Assembly (NCBI GenBank): GCA_019240215.1 | Contig: JAFAYQ010000051.1 | Location: 1 to 64,000, forward strand | Direction: 5' to 3' | Origin: Actinomycetota bacterium | GTDB taxonomy: Bacteria > Actinomycetota > Actinomycetes > Streptosporangiales > Streptosporangiaceae | Length of the DNA stretch: 64,000 bases | Part shown: positions 41,637 to 50,647 of the stretch, piece after piece | Layout: each line of letters starts with the position of its first letter | Position numbering within the stretch: position 1 is the stretch's first letter | Position numbers and translations under genes: made by a program | The notes under the pieces: model-generated | What the model saw: the letters and a program-made list of their open reading frames with translations, nothing else | Told to the model about the DNA's origin: nothing | The model's database searches: none

Positions 41637-42656
41637 ATGCGCCGGGACGCGGGACGCAGCACCCTGACCGGAATCGCGGCCGAGGCCGGGGTGTCGGTCT
41701 CGACCGTGTCCAAGGTGCTCAACGGCCGTTCCGACGTGGCCCCCGGCACCCGCGACCGGATCACCAAGCTGCTGCGCGGCCGCGGCTACCAGATCGTCCC
41801 CGGCATGCGGTTCGGGATCGTCGACCTGCTCATCGGCAGCCTGCACGGGCCCTGGGCGGAGGAGCTGATCCGCGGCGCGGTCGACGCCGCCCGCGAGGTC
41901 GGCCACAGCATCGTGGTCACCACCGTCAGCCACGGCGCCGGGTTCACCGACTGGCTCGAGCGGGCCGCCCGGCGCGGCACCGACGGTCTGCTCAGCGTGG
42001 CCTACCTGCCGGCCCCGGCCGAACGGCAGCGGCTGGCGGCCGCCCACATCCCGCTGATCGTGGTCGACCCGCCGACCGAGCCGGGCGGTGCCAGCCAGAC
42101 CGGGGACATCCGCTCGGTCGGCACCACCAACTGGCAGGGCGGCCTGACCGCGACCCGGCACCTGGCCGAGCTCGGGCACCGCCGGATCGGCGCGATCGGC
42201 GGCCCCGAGCGGTTCTGGTCGGCCAACGCGCGGCTGGACGGCTACCGGACGGCGCTGATGCGGTCCGGTCTGCCGGTCGACGAGGACCTGGTGGTGCGGG
42301 GCGAGTTCGTCGTCCCGGCCGGGCGTGACCTGACCCGGGTGCTGCTGGACCGGCCCGACCCGCCCACCGCGATCGTGGCCGCCAACGACAACCAGGCGTT
42401 CGGGGCGCTGCAGGCGCTGGGCGAGCGCGGCCTGCGGGTCCCCGGTGACGTCAGCCTGGTCGGTTTCGACGACGCGATCGCGGCCTGGGCGACGCCCCCG
42501 CTGACCACGATCCGGCAGCCGCTGGGGGCGATGACGGCGGCCGCGTTCCGGATGCTGCGGATGGACGCCGACGGGGTAGCGGCCCAGCCCCAGCACGTGG
42601 AGCTGGCCACCGAGCTGGTGGTCCGGGAGAGCACCGCCCCGCCCAGGGCTCTCTAG
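41637..42656 (+). CDS. LacI-family transcriptional regulator
   Basis: 339 aa. DNA-binding domain TLTGIAAEAGVSVSTVSKVL with hinge LNGRSDVAPGTRDRITKLLR, then a periplasmic-binding-like sensor: FGIVDLLIGSLHGPWAEELI, GHRRIGAIGGPERFWSANAR, AIVAANDNQAFGALQALGER, VSLVGFDDAIAAWATPPLTT. Divergent from the sugar operon and flanked by matching operators, so most likely its repressor, relieved by a sugar. Its stop overlaps the convergent lipoprotein gene. Confidence 0.93.
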   Translation: MRRDAGRSTLTGIAAEAGVSVSTVSKVLNGRSDVAPGTRDRITKLLRGRGYQIVPGMRFGIVDLLIGSLHGPWAEELIRGAVDAAREVGHSIVVTTVSHGAGFTDWLERAARRGTDGLLSVAYLPAPAERQRLAAAHIPLIVVDPPTEPGGASQTGDIRSVGTTNWQGGLTATRHLAELGHRRIGAIGGPERFWSANARLDGYRTALMRSGLPVDEDLVVRGEFVVPAGRDLTRVLLDRPDPPTAIVAANDNQAFGALQALGERGLRVPGDVSLVGFDDAIAAWATPPLTTIRQPLGAMTAAAFRMLRMDADGVAAQPQHVELATELVVRESTAPPRAL

Positions 42657-43147
42657 CTAGTGCATCTGGCCGTCGCGGACGAGAACGCGCTGATCGCGGT
42701 GTTGCCCTGCTGCAACTGGGGCACCGCGCCGGTCGCGTCGCCCTTGGCCAGCGCGGTCCCGGCCGCCGCGTAGGCGGCGGTCAGCGTCTTCCACGACCCG
42801 GCCGCGACCGGCGGCACCGGCAAGGTGGCGGCGGCGATCGCGTCCGAGGTGAGCTTGCGGCCGGCCGTGGCCACCGCGACCGGGTTGTTGGCGTGGGCGT
42901 CGGCGGTCAGCGCCCCGGTGTCCGCGTACAGTGCCTTCACCGCGCTCTGGCCGCGCTGGTTCCAGGCGGTCAGCTCGGTGCAGCTGGCTTTGCTGGGGGC
43001 GGCGGCGGTGCGGGCGGTGGCCGCCGCCGACGCCGACGCCGCCGCGTTGGCGGCGTGGTCGGTGACGCTGGTGCAGCCCGCCAGCGCGGCCGCCAGAATG
43101 GTTCCCGCCAGGGCGATGGCGGCCGGGTGGTTGATGCGCACCAGCAA
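42653..43147 (-). CDS. Small lipoprotein of unknown function
   Basis: 164 aa from TTG, or 162 from a GTG at 43141; no strong ribosome site for either. Signal peptide with lipobox AAALAGC; mature part is Ala/Thr-rich with ASCTELTAWNQRGQSAVKAL and a C-terminal cysteine that could form a disulfide. Predicted helical, exported and lipid-anchored. Family not recognised. Confidence 0.7.
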   Translation of the reverse strand: MLVRINHPAAIALAGTILAAALAGCTSVTDHAANAAASASAAATARTAAAPSKASCTELTAWNQRGQSAVKALYADTGALTADAHANNPVAVATAGRKLTSDAIAAATLPVPPVAAGSWKTLTAAYAAAGTALAKGDATGAVPQLQQGNTAISAFSSATARCTS

Positions 43148-43192
43148 AGAGTAACTTAATGACTACTCATTGTCAGGGGCCGCGCCGCGCGG

Positions 43193-43540
43193 TCAGTGCT
43201 TGGCCGGCAGCGAGCGCGCGAACGCGCAGCTGCGCTCGACCCAGGGCACCAGGTCCTCGTCGTCGTCGACCGCGGCCGCCGCCACCCGCAGCCAGCCGGT
43301 CATCGCCCGGCCGCCCATCACCGCCACGGTGGCGCCGGTGGTCTCGGTGAGCTGCTGCGAGTCGGCCGGGTCGACCCGGACCAGAATGCCGCCTTCCTTG
43401 CTGGCCGAGATGGCCATGTTCCCGCCGATCAGGAAGGCCAGCCCCCCGAACATCTTCTTCTCGGTCAGGCCGGACAGCCGGTCCGGGTCAGCGCCGATGA
43501 TCAGCCGGATCCGGTCGGCCAGCTCCTGGTCGTAAGCCAT
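43193..43540 (-). CDS. TfoX N-terminal domain protein
   Basis: 115 aa. YDQELADRIRLIIGADPDRL, KKMFGGLAFLIGGNMAIS and VRVDPADSQQL are the TfoX_N pattern (MFGG...F). Only the N-domain is present, as in many actinobacterial versions. Not known to act in competence here; function unknown. Confidence 0.87.
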   Translation of the reverse strand: MAYDQELADRIRLIIGADPDRLSGLTEKKMFGGLAFLIGGNMAISASKEGGILVRVDPADSQQLTETTGATVAVMGGRAMTGWLRVAAAAVDDDEDLVPWVERSCAFARSLPAKH

Positions 43541-43614
43541 GACCGGAGCCTAACCGCGACCGCTGTCAGTACCCGGTATTACGGTCGTGGCCAACCACAG
43601 CGGAAGGAGCCCTC

Positions 43615-44444
43615 GTGCTGACCTCGGTGGCCGACGGTGTGCTGATCCATCAGAGCGCCTTCTGCCAGAGCAACGCCGTGGTCGTCCAGGGGCCGGCCGG
43701 CGCGCTGCTCGTCGACCCCGGCATCACGGTCTCCGAGCTGGTCTGCCTGGCCGGTGACCTGTCGGCCGCGGGCACCACGGTGGTGGCGGGCTTCTCCACC
43801 CACCCGCACTGGGATCACCTGCTGTGGGCCGGCGGGTTCGGTACGGCGCCCCGCTATGGCACCGCCCGCGGCGCCGCGTTCGCCCGCGACCGGCTGTCGG
43901 ACCCCGGGGCCAAGGCCCGCATCGCCGCCCGGCTGATACCGCCCGACATCGCCGATCAGGTCCCGCTCGACCTGCTCGGCCCGATCACCGGCCTGTCCGC
44001 CGGCACCGGGCGCGTCCCCTGGGGCGGCCCGGCCGTCCGCATCATCGAGCACCAGGCCCACGCCCCCGGTCACGCCGCCCTGCTGATCGAGGAGGCCGGG
44101 GTCCTGGTAGCCGGTGACATGCTGTCGGACGTGCTGATACCGCTCCTCGACCTGAACGGCCCGGCCGACCCGGTCGGGGACTACCTGGCCGCGCTGGGGC
44201 TGCTCGGGCAGGCGGCGGGCGACGCCACCGTCGTCGTCCCCGGCCACGGATCCCCGGCCAGGCCGGCCAGACCCAGGCCCGCATCGGCCGGGACCGGGCC
44301 TACCTACAGGCGCTGCGGGACGGCCAGGTCCCCGACGACCCGCGGCTCGGGCCGGCGGCCACGTTCGACTGGATGCCCGGTGTGCACGAACGGCAGCGCC
44401 AGCAGCTCGCCCGCCTCCGGGACGGCAGCAGCTCGCCCGCCTGA
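43615..44444 (+). pseudogene. MBL-fold metallo-hydrolase, frameshifted near the C terminus
   Basis: GTG start after GGAAGGAG. VVVQGPAGALLVDPGITVSE, metal motif THPHWDHLLWAGGF (HxHxDH), HAPGHAALLIEEAGVLVAGD and VVPGHGSP. After about 44255 the frame departs; one extra base near the AGGCCGGCC run gives QTQARIGRDRAYLQALRDGQ, VPDDPRLG and FDWMPGVHERQRQQLARLRD, a normal ending, with stop at 44444. The active site is intact. Consistent with a 1-nt deletion (error or mutation). Confidence 0.8.
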
Positions 44445-44481
44445 CCGCCCCGCCGCCCGGCCACTCCCCCGCCCCGTGAGA

Positions 44482-44499
44482 TATCTTGATGTCGAGTTA
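44482..44499. promoter_or_regulatory. Imperfect palindrome upstream of methyltransferase
   Basis: TATCTTGATGTCGAGTTA, 6 of 9 symmetric pairs, 35 bp before the start. The core CTTGATGTCGAG resembles operators of MarR-type regulators such as TamR near methyltransferase genes, from memory only. Confidence 0.35.
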
Positions 44500-44533
44500 G
44501 TTTTCCGGAGCAAACTCGGTGATGGGAGCAGCA

Positions 44534-45325
44534 GTGGCCGACGCGACGACCCGGTTCTCCAGCTTCGCGAGCGACTACGACCGGGTCCGGCCGCAGCCGC
44601 CGGCCCTGCTGGCGCAGGTGATCAGCCAGTGGGCCGGGGTCAGCGAGCCCGACGTGGTCGACATCGGGACCGGCAGCGGGCTTTCGCTGCTGCCGTGGTC
44701 GGGCCGGGCGCGGTCGGTGACCGGGATCGAGCCGTCCGGGCCGATGCGCGAGATCGCCCGCCAGCGAGCGGCGGCGCTGCCCGACCGGGACACGTTCACG
44801 CTGGTCGAGGCGGTGGCCGAGCAGACCGGGCGGCCCGCCGGGTCGGCCGACATCGTCACCGCCAGCCAGGCCATGCACTGGTTCGACCCGGACCGGGCGC
44901 TGCCGGAGATCGCCCGGCTGCTGCGGCCGGGCGGGGTGCTGGCCGCCTACGACTGCGACTGGCCGCCCTGCGTGGACTGGGAAGCCGACGCGGCCTACCT
45001 GGCCTACGAGGAGCGGATGCGGGCGATGGAAGACCACCTGCCCGAGCCGCCCCGGCGGGCGGGCAAGGAGGAGCACGCAGCCCGGATGCGGGCCAGCGGC
45101 CTGTTCCGGTTCGTGACCGAGATCGCGCTGCACCACCAGGAGCAGGGCGACGCGGACCGGCTGGTGAACCTGGCCCGCAGCCAGAGCGGCACCGTCGAAC
45201 TGCTGAACGGCGGGATGTCCGAGGATGAGCTGGGCCTCACCCGGCTGCGCGAGGTCGCCGCCCGCCGCATCCGCGGCTCGGTCCCGTTCTGGTGGACCTA
45301 CCGGATCCGGCTTGCCGTGCGCTGA
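44534..45325 (+). CDS. Class I SAM-dependent methyltransferase
   Basis: 263 aa from a GTG with GGGAG 5 nt upstream. FSSFASDYDRVRPQPPALLA, motif I VVDIGTGSGLSLLPWSG, VTGIEPSGPMREIARQRAA, SADIVTASQAMHWFDPDRAL, LLRPGGVLAAYDCDWPP. Methyltransf_11 type, with an overall plan like trans-aconitate methyltransferase-like proteins. Substrate unknown. Confidence 0.85.
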   Translation: MADATTRFSSFASDYDRVRPQPPALLAQVISQWAGVSEPDVVDIGTGSGLSLLPWSGRARSVTGIEPSGPMREIARQRAAALPDRDTFTLVEAVAEQTGRPAGSADIVTASQAMHWFDPDRALPEIARLLRPGGVLAAYDCDWPPCVDWEADAAYLAYEERMRAMEDHLPEPPRRAGKEEHAARMRASGLFRFVTEIALHHQEQGDADRLVNLARSQSGTVELLNGGMSEDELGLTRLREVAARRIRGSVPFWWTYRIRLAVR

Positions 45326-45350
45326 CCAAAGCCGTTCGCAAGGGCAATAT

Positions 45351-45381
45351 TTGTGTTCTCACAACCTTTTTCCGCTATGCT
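45351..45381 (+). promoter_or_regulatory. Possible promoter of the MFS gene
   Basis: TTGTGT (45351-45356), 19-nt spacer, TATGCT (45376-45381). The GTG start is 9 nt after the -10 hexamer, which would give a leaderless or nearly leaderless mRNA. Spacer is long, so modest support. Confidence 0.4.
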
Positions 45382-45389
45382 CGGGAGAC

Positions 45390-47381
45390 GTGCGGAAACC
45401 GGCGGAGCAGGGACACCAGACGAACGGGTCAGACAGCATCGATTCGGGCAGGGCCGATTCGGGCCGCGTTGAGCGGGACAGCGGCGGGCGCCTGAAGAGC
45501 GGCAGCTACAAGTGGGTGGCGCTGTCCAACACCACGCTCAGCATGACCATGGCCACGATCGACGCCTCGATCGTCATCATCGCCATGCCCGCCATCTTCC
45601 GCGGCATCCACCTGAACCCGCTGTCCCCCGGCAACATCAGCTATCTGCTGTGGATGATCATCGGCTACCTGCTGGTGCAGTCGGTGCTGGTGGTGACGCT
45701 CGGCCGCCTGGGCGACATGTTCGGCCGGGTCAAGATCTACAACATGGGCTTCGTGGTGTTCACGGTGGCCTCGATCGCGCTGTCGCTGGATCCGCTGCTG
45801 GGCGGCAACGGCGCGCTGTGGCTGATCTTGTGGCGGGTGGTGCAGGCGTTCGGCGGTGCGATGCTGATGGCCAACTCGGCCGCCATCTTGACCGACGCGT
45901 TCCCGGCCAACCAGCGCGGCACCGCGCTCGGCATCAACCAGATCGCCGGCATCTCCGGCACGTTCGTGGGGCTGCTGCTGGGCGGCCTGCTGGCCGCCTG
46001 GGACTGGCGGGCGGTGTTCTGGATCAACGTCCCGATCGGGGTGTTCGGCACGATCTGGGCCTACCTGAGCCTGCACGAGATCGCCACCACCCAGCGCGCC
46101 AAGATCGACTGGTGGGGCAACATCACGTTCGCGTCGGGCGCGGGCCTGCTGCTGGTCGCGATCACCTACGGCATCCAGCCCTACGGGGGCAGCGCCACCG
46201 GCTGGGGCAACCCGATGGTGTTCGGCGGGCTGATCGCCGGTGTGGTGCTGCTGACGCTGTTCTGCTGGATCGAGACCAAGGTGCCCGATCCGATGTTCCG
46301 GCTGCGATTGTTCCGGATCAGAGCGTTCGCGTTCGGGAACCTGGCCTCGCTGCTGGGCGCCATCGCCCGCGGCGGTCTGCAGTTCATGCTGGTCATCTGG
46401 CTGGCCGGGATCTGGCTGCCGCTGCACGGCTACAACTACGTGGACACCCCGCTGTGGGCCGGCATCTACATGCTGCCGCTGACCGCGGGCTTCCTGATCG
46501 CCGGGCCGATCTCCGGGTGGCTGTCGGACAAGTACGGCCAGCGGCTGTTCGCCACGCTCGGCCTGCTGGTGGCGACCGGGGCGTTCATCGGGCTGATGTT
46601 CCTGCCGATCGTGTTCCCGTACTGGGCGTTCGGCACGCTGATCTTCTTCAACGGGGTCGGCTCGGGCCTGTTCGCCTCGCCCAACACCTCGGCCATCATG
46701 AGCGCGGTGCCCGCCAACCGGCGCGGATCGGCGTCCGGCATGCGCTCGACGTTCCAGAACGCCGGCATGTCGCTGTCGATCGGCATCTTCTTCTCGCTGA
46801 TGGTGGCGGGGCTGGCCAGCACGCTGCCGAAGACGCTGACGGCCGGGCTGACCGGTCAGGGGGTACCGGCCGACATCGCCGCCAAGGTGGCCCACCTGCC
46901 CCCGGTGAGCACGATGTTCGCCGCCCTGCTGGGCTACAACCCGGTCCACAACCTGCTCGCCCCGACCGGGGTGCTGAGCAAGCTCAGCCCGCAGCAGGTC
47001 GGCGTGCTGACCGGCAAGCAGTTCTTCCCGCACATCATCTCGGCGCCGTTCCACCACGGCCTGGTCATCGTGTTCACGGCCGCCGCGATCATGTCGTTCA
47101 TCGGCGCCCTGGTCTCGCTGATGCGCGGCAAGCAGTTCTACTACGAGGAGCCGTCGGCTGTTTCGGCTCCGGCCCCGGCCGCCGCTGGGACAGTCGGGCC
47201 GGACCCGGACCCGGCCGTGAACGGGTCCGCAGCCGCTGACTCGCCCGCAGGAACCGGCAAGCCCGCGTTGGCGCGACTTTTTATCCATCATGAAAAGGGC
47301 GCCAATGCCAATGGCGCCAACGGTACTGCGGCGGCCAGCGGGGATGCGGCAGCGCGGTCGGCGCCCGGCCGGCGCGGATAG
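45390..47381 (+). CDS. MFS drug:H+ antiporter, 14-TM (EmrB/QacA type)
   Basis: 663 aa from GTG with GGGAG close upstream. Cytoplasmic N-tail of about 40 aa, then 14 hydrophobic segments; motif D1 SIVIIAMPAIFRGIHL, motif A LGRLGDMFGRVKIYN, motif C-like GINQIAGISGTFVGLLLGG. An external loop before the last helix is enlarged (about 90 aa). The C-terminal about 90 residues are a low-complexity Ala/Gly/Pro tail. Proton-driven efflux of drugs or metabolites. Confidence 0.88.
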   Translation: MRKPAEQGHQTNGSDSIDSGRADSGRVERDSGGRLKSGSYKWVALSNTTLSMTMATIDASIVIIAMPAIFRGIHLNPLSPGNISYLLWMIIGYLLVQSVLVVTLGRLGDMFGRVKIYNMGFVVFTVASIALSLDPLLGGNGALWLILWRVVQAFGGAMLMANSAAILTDAFPANQRGTALGINQIAGISGTFVGLLLGGLLAAWDWRAVFWINVPIGVFGTIWAYLSLHEIATTQRAKIDWWGNITFASGAGLLLVAITYGIQPYGGSATGWGNPMVFGGLIAGVVLLTLFCWIETKVPDPMFRLRLFRIRAFAFGNLASLLGAIARGGLQFMLVIWLAGIWLPLHGYNYVDTPLWAGIYMLPLTAGFLIAGPISGWLSDKYGQRLFATLGLLVATGAFIGLMFLPIVFPYWAFGTLIFFNGVGSGLFASPNTSAIMSAVPANRRGSASGMRSTFQNAGMSLSIGIFFSLMVAGLASTLPKTLTAGLTGQGVPADIAAKVAHLPPVSTMFAALLGYNPVHNLLAPTGVLSKLSPQQVGVLTGKQFFPHIISAPFHHGLVIVFTAAAIMSFIGALVSLMRGKQFYYEEPSAVSAPAPAAAGTVGPDPDPAVNGSAAADSPAGTGKPALARLFIHHEKGANANGANGTAAASGDAAARSAPGRRG

Positions 47382-47395
47382 CTTAGGCTGACGCC

Positions 47396-47620
47396 ATGCC
47401 GCGCTATGAGTACCGCTGCCGCGCCTGCGGCGACACGTTCGAGGTGACCCGCCCGATGAGTGAGTCGTCGGCGCCGTGCGCCTGCCCGGCCGGGCACGAT
47501 GACACGGTCAAGCTGCTGTCCACCGTGGCCGTCGGCGGCCGCAGTGCGGGGGCCGGCCCCGGTCCGGCCATGGGCGGCGGCGGTGGCTGCTGCGGCGGGG
47601 GCTGCGGCTGCGGCGGCTGA
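47396..47620 (+). CDS. FmdB-family zinc ribbon protein
   Basis: 74 aa. YEYRCRACGDTFEV carries the first CxxC and APCACPAGHDD the second half of the zinc ribbon; KLLSTVAVGGRS is the family tail. The C terminus is Gly/Cys-rich (GGGGCCGGGCGCGG), possibly a second metal site. Function unknown. Confidence 0.87.
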   Translation: MPRYEYRCRACGDTFEVTRPMSESSAPCACPAGHDDTVKLLSTVAVGGRSAGAGPGPAMGGGGGCCGGGCGCGG

Positions 47621-47635
47621 CCGGCTCCGCCCAGC

Positions 47636-48040
47636 TCAGTCCTGCTTGCGGGCGATCGCGTCGGCCAGTTCGGCCTTGGACATCTTCGACCGGCCGGGGA
47701 CGCCCAGCCTGGCCGCCCGCTCGTACAGCTCAGCCTTGGTGTGGCCCTCGTAGTCCACGCCGCCGAAGGTCTTGCCCTTGCCTTCCCGGGCGCGCGGGTT
47801 CTTCGAGCGCGGGTCGGACGGGCCCTTGTGGTCCTTGTACTCCCAGTGGTCGCCGACCTTTTCAAACATGTGCTTGACCGCGCCCCAGGCGACCCGGTTG
47901 GCGCGCTGTTCGTCCCCGTACTGCTCCAGCGCGCTGTCGTGCGCCTGAGCGAACGTGTCCTGAGCCTTCTTCGGTGAGCGGCGCAGCGTGCCCGGGAGTT
48001 CCTCCGGCTTGGGCTCGCCGCTGCTGGTGGTCTTGGGCAT
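47636..48040 (-). CDS. ChaB-family protein with C-terminal Rho_N/SAP-like helix pair
   Basis: 134 aa. LPGTLRRSPKKAQDTFAQAH and QRANRVAWGAVKHMFEKVGD match ChaB (cation transport regulator family). The C-terminal KAELYERAARLGVPGRSKMS then KAELADAIARKQ resembles a Rho N-terminal/SAP-like nucleic-acid-binding fold. Very charged. Convergent with the FmdB-like gene. Exact role unknown. Confidence 0.83.
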   Translation of the reverse strand: MPKTTSSGEPKPEELPGTLRRSPKKAQDTFAQAHDSALEQYGDEQRANRVAWGAVKHMFEKVGDHWEYKDHKGPSDPRSKNPRAREGKGKTFGGVDYEGHTKAELYERAARLGVPGRSKMSKAELADAIARKQD

Positions 48041-48138
48041 AGCAGGTAACTGCCCACTGGGCGGTGCCGAAACGCCCCCGAAATATTGTGATCGTTTAGC
48101 GTCATACGCCTGGAATATCCGCAGGTTAGGGTGTTCAT

Positions 48139-49683
48139 GTGGCGGACATCTTCGACGGGTACCAGCCCGCCGAGGCGTGGGACGAGATGTTCTCCGGACC
48201 CGGCGAGCCCCGTTCGTCCTACGCCGGGCTGATCAGCGCCCTGCAGCCGATGGACCCCGGCGAGCTGCGGTTCCGGGCCGACCAGCTGGCGCGGGTGTTC
48301 ACCGACCGGGGCGTGACCTTCGACCTCGGCGGCGAGGAGCGGCCATTCCCGCTCGACCTGGTGCCGCGGGTCATCGATGCGCTCGAGTGGGACCTGATCG
48401 TCCGCGGGGTCCGGCAGCGGGTCCGGGCGCTGGAAGCGTTCCTGGCCGACGTGTACGGCGACCGGCAGGTGTTCAAGGACGGCGTGGTGCCGTGGCGGGT
48501 GCTGCTGACCTCCTCGGGTTTCCACCGCGAAGTGTCCGGGCTGGCCCCGCCCAACGGGGTCCGGGTCCAAGTGGCCGGCATCGACCTCATCCGCGACGAA
48601 TACGGCCAGCTGCGGGTGCTGGAGGACAACGTCCGGATCCCGTCCGGGGTCAGCTACGTGATCGAGAACCGGCTGGCCATGACCCGGACGTTCCCGGGGC
48701 TGTTCGCCGAGCAGCGGGTCCAGCCGGTCGACGAGTATCCGGCCCGGCTGCTGGCGGCGCTGCGGGCGGCCGCCCCGGCCGGTGCCCAGGACCCGGTGGT
48801 GGTGGTGCTGACCCCCGGCGTCAACAACGCGGCCTACTTCGAGCACGCGCTGCTGGCCCGGCTGATGGGCGCCGAACTGGTCGAGGGCCGGGACCTGTTC
48901 TGCACCGGCAACCGGGTCTACGTGCGCACCACCCACGGCCAGCGCCGGGTCGACGTGATCTACCGGCGCGTCGACGACGACTTCCTCGACCCGGTACTGT
49001 TCCGGCCGGACTCGGTGATCGGCTGCGCCGGGCTGATCAACGCGGCCCGGTCCGGGAACGTCACGATCGCCAACGGGGTCGGCAACGGCGTGGCTGACGA
49101 CAAGCTGATCTACACCTACGTGCCCGACCTGATCCGCTACTACCTGAGCGAGGACCCGGTCCTGCCCAACGTCGAGTCCTACCGGATGGACGACCCCGAC
49201 GTGCGCACCTGGGTGCTCGGGCAGCTCGGCAGCCTGGTCCTCAAGCCGGTCGACGGGGCGGGCGGCAAGGGCATCGTGATCGGCCCTCACGCCGACGAAC
49301 GGACCCTGGCCGAGCTGCACGTGGCGGTGGCGGCCGACCCGCGCGGCTGGATCGCGCAGCGGCCGGTCAGCCTGTCCACCTCGCCGGTACTGATCGGCGA
49401 GCGGCTGGAGCCCCGGCACATCGACCTGCGGCCGTTCGCGGTCAACGACGGCCACGACGTGTGGCTGCTGCCCGGCGGCCTGACCCGGGTCGCGCTGCCC
49501 GAGGGGGCGCTGGTGGTGAACTCCAGCCAGGGCGGCGGCTCCAAGGACACCTGGGTGTTGGGCGGCGACGGCCAGGGCGCCGAACGGCCCGAGGCGGCCT
49601 CGTTCGGGCCGGCCCCGACCGCCCCCGTCGGCCTGCTGGCCGACCGCCAGAACACGTCCTGGCAAGGTCAGGAGCAGCAATGA
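48139..49683 (+). CDS. Circularly permuted ATP-grasp type 2 protein
   Basis: 514 aa, GTG start. AWDEMFSGPGEPRSSYAGLI, RDEYGQLRVLEDNVRIPSGV, VLTPGVNNAAYFEHALLARL, VIYRRVDDDFLDPVLFRPDS, LVLKPVDGAGGKGIVIGPHA are diagnostic for this permuted ATP-grasp group, predicted to ligate a peptide or amine. First of three genes (alpha-E, transglutaminase-like) that recur together across bacteria. The real substrate is not established. Confidence 0.92.
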   Translation: MADIFDGYQPAEAWDEMFSGPGEPRSSYAGLISALQPMDPGELRFRADQLARVFTDRGVTFDLGGEERPFPLDLVPRVIDALEWDLIVRGVRQRVRALEAFLADVYGDRQVFKDGVVPWRVLLTSSGFHREVSGLAPPNGVRVQVAGIDLIRDEYGQLRVLEDNVRIPSGVSYVIENRLAMTRTFPGLFAEQRVQPVDEYPARLLAALRAAAPAGAQDPVVVVLTPGVNNAAYFEHALLARLMGAELVEGRDLFCTGNRVYVRTTHGQRRVDVIYRRVDDDFLDPVLFRPDSVIGCAGLINAARSGNVTIANGVGNGVADDKLIYTYVPDLIRYYLSEDPVLPNVESYRMDDPDVRTWVLGQLGSLVLKPVDGAGGKGIVIGPHADERTLAELHVAVAADPRGWIAQRPVSLSTSPVLIGERLEPRHIDLRPFAVNDGHDVWLLPGGLTRVALPEGALVVNSSQGGGSKDTWVLGGDGQGAERPEAASFGPAPTAPVGLLADRQNTSWQGQEQQ

Positions 49684-49695
49684 GCGGGGAAGACA

Positions 49696-50646
49696 GTGAG
49701 TGACTCGCTGCTGAGCCGGATCGCCGAGACGCTGTACTGGACCGGCCGCTACGTGGAGCGGGCCGACGACACCGCCCGGATGCTCGACGTGTACGTGCAC
49801 TACATGCTGGAGGACCCCAACGCCGACGAGGACGCCGACTGCCGGGCGATGCTGGCCATCCTCGGCGTGCCCGCCCCCGAGGACGAGCTGATGGACATCG
49901 GCCTGGCGCTGTCCAAGCTGGCCTACGACCCGAAGAACCCGAGCGCGATCGCGGGCGCGATCCGGGCGGCCCGGGCCGGGGTGCGCAGCGTCCGCGACGT
50001 GGTCTCCAGCGAGATGTGGGAGTGCCTGAACGTCACCAGCCTGGGGCTGTCCGGGCAGCGCCGGTCGGCCGACCGGCTCGGGCCGCACGTGTACTTCCGG
50101 TTCGTGCGCGAGCGGGCGGCGCTGTTCTTCGGCCTGGCCGAGTCGACCATGAGCCACGACGACGCCTGGCGGTTCCTGGTGCTGGGGCGCTGCCTGGAGC
50201 GGGTCGACATGACCGCCCGGCTGCTGCTCGCGCGCATGAGCGGCACCCGCCACCAGCTCGGCTGGATCACCGTGCTGCACGCGACCGGGGCGCACGAGTC
50301 GTTCATCCGCACCCACGGCTGGGCCAGCGACCCGGCCTGCGTGGCCGAGTTCCTCATGCTCGACCGGCTGTTCCCGCGGTCGGTGCTGCACGCGCTGACC
50401 GACGCCGAGGAGGCGCTGCTGGCACTGGACCCGGGCGACGCCGACCGGTCCGGCACCGGCGACCCGGCCCGGCGGCCGATCGGGCAGCTGCGGACCCGGC
50501 TCGAGTACGCCGACCCGGCCCAGATCGAAGCCGACCTGCCCGAGCTGGTCGGGTCGCTGCAGGCGGCCTGCCGCCAGGCCAACGAGGCGATCACCAAGCG
50601 CTACTTCGCCTACTCGGCCCCGGTCGCCTGGGCCCAGGAGGGCTGA
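49696..50646 (+). CDS. Alpha-E domain protein
   Basis: 316 aa all-helical. LLSRIAETLYWTGRYVERAD opens the Alpha-E domain; REVVS-type segment VRDVVSSEMWECLN and MSHDDAWRFLVLGRCLERVD are conserved blocks. GTG start 12 nt after the ATP-grasp stop. A partner protein of the ATP-grasp/transglutaminase system of unknown function. Confidence 0.9.
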   Translation: MSDSLLSRIAETLYWTGRYVERADDTARMLDVYVHYMLEDPNADEDADCRAMLAILGVPAPEDELMDIGLALSKLAYDPKNPSAIAGAIRAARAGVRSVRDVVSSEMWECLNVTSLGLSGQRRSADRLGPHVYFRFVRERAALFFGLAESTMSHDDAWRFLVLGRCLERVDMTARLLLARMSGTRHQLGWITVLHATGAHESFIRTHGWASDPACVAEFLMLDRLFPRSVLHALTDAEEALLALDPGDADRSGTGDPARRPIGQLRTRLEYADPAQIEADLPELVGSLQAACRQANEAITKRYFAYSAPVAWAQEG

Positions 50647-50647
50647 G

